Below, one piece after another: positions 38,837-39,059 of a stretch of 39,059 nt of DNA. The translations under genes and the position numbers were made by a program. This stretch comes from Muribaculaceae bacterium (GTDB lineage Bacteria > Bacteroidota > Bacteroidia > Bacteroidales > Muribaculaceae), in the NCBI GenBank assembly GCA_017449785.1, contig JAFTFA010000192.1:1-39059 (forward strand), read 5' to 3'. The first letter of the stretch is position 1. The number at the start of each line of letters is the position of its first letter. Below the pieces are notes generated by a model that worked only from the letters and a program-made list of their open reading frames with translations, was not told where the DNA came from and did no database searches.

Positions 38837-39059
38837 TTACTTCACAACCTTAACGGCGCTGGTGGTGCCGTCGGTGTAGGTGGTAACGACGATGGTCAGA
38901 CCCTCGGCCTGCTGCATCTCCTGACCAGCCAGGTTGAAGTAGCGAACGCCAGCCACCTGCTTGTCGGCATTCATCTCCTCGATGCCGGTCAGCGGAGCAA
39001 CGACGAACTCATAGGCGATGTCCTCGCTCTGGAGCTTGCCATCGGCTACTGCATAGGCC
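38837..39059 (-). CDS. C-terminal end of a secreted protein with sorting-domain-like tail (partial)
   Basis: The frame is open from the window edge to TAA 38837-38839, giving 73 visible residues. The last part, VRYFNLAGQEMQQAEGLTI followed by VVTTYTDGTTSAVKVVK, follows the pattern of Bacteroidetes C-terminal domains (Y-N-L-x-G-Q ... G-l-y-I-v ... dG ... K-v-v-K) that direct type IX secretion or surface display. The rest of the protein lies beyond the window, so its function is unknown. The gene ends at a strong terminator. Confidence 0.8.
   Translation of the reverse strand, partial: AYAVADGKLQSEDIAYEFVVAPLTGIEEMNADKQVAGVRYFNLAGQEMQQAEGLTIVVTTYTDGTTSAVKVVK

Overview
The window looks like a chromosomal segment from an anaerobic gut Bacteroidales bacterium. 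The evidence is an OmpA-family porin, a C-terminal sorting-domain-like tail, GH109 and DPP-IV type exoenzymes, and at least seven promoters of the Bacteroidetes type (TTTG, about 20 nt, TAnnTTTG). A Muribaculaceae-like or related family would fit, but the sequence alone does not settle the family.

Bases 1-12,500 are an AT-richer accessory island of small and mostly unrecognised genes. Four plus-strand genes (including a truncated NADAR protein) face a long minus-strand run. Its clearest content is an ADP-ribose module: a microbial-type PARG (TIGR02452-like), an ADP-ribosyltransferase-like protein and a NADAR protein. The last two overlap by 4 nt. A decayed NADAR tail lies nearby. Next to the module are three tandem SprT-like zinc peptidases, a WG-repeat protein, a metallophosphoesterase and an AAA ATPase. 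Four of these genes are broken: two SprT genes and the WG gene by single-base frameshifts, and the AAA gene by an amber codon directly after Walker A. The next 20 kb show no such damage, so the island appears to be decaying or to contain locally erroneous sequence. Two unlisted small genes (57 and 59 aa) sit at 11,906-12,280.

Bases 12,600-15,314 carry a secreted GH109-like enzyme and an N-acetylhexosamine-kinase-like protein 20 bp apart, a plausible GalNAc salvage pair.

Bases 15,415-30,554 hold one minus-strand operon encoding fermentation of lysine to butyrate. In transcription order it is atoD, kal, kce, kdd, kamA, kamB, kamC, kamD, kamE, atoA, crt, hbd, bcd, etfB, etfA. KamA and KamDE move the two amino groups, Kdd oxidises, Kce cleaves with acetyl-CoA, Kal deaminates to crotonyl-CoA, Bcd/Etf reduces to butyryl-CoA, and AtoDA exchanges CoA with acetoacetate. 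KamB/KamC are the presumed reactivase of the B12 mutase. No thiolase is present. Several spacers contain an inverted array of heptamers (TTNTAAG ... CTTANAA) that could form long hairpins in the mRNA.

Bases 30,555-39,059 carry a flotillin-like SPFH protein preceded by a textbook sigma-54 promoter, a DPP-IV peptidase, a DUF4369-type lipoprotein, a small outer-membrane barrel, OmpA, a dockerin-repeat secreted protein and the end of another secreted protein. In two places here the -33 box of a promoter lies inside the T-tract of the preceding gene's terminator.
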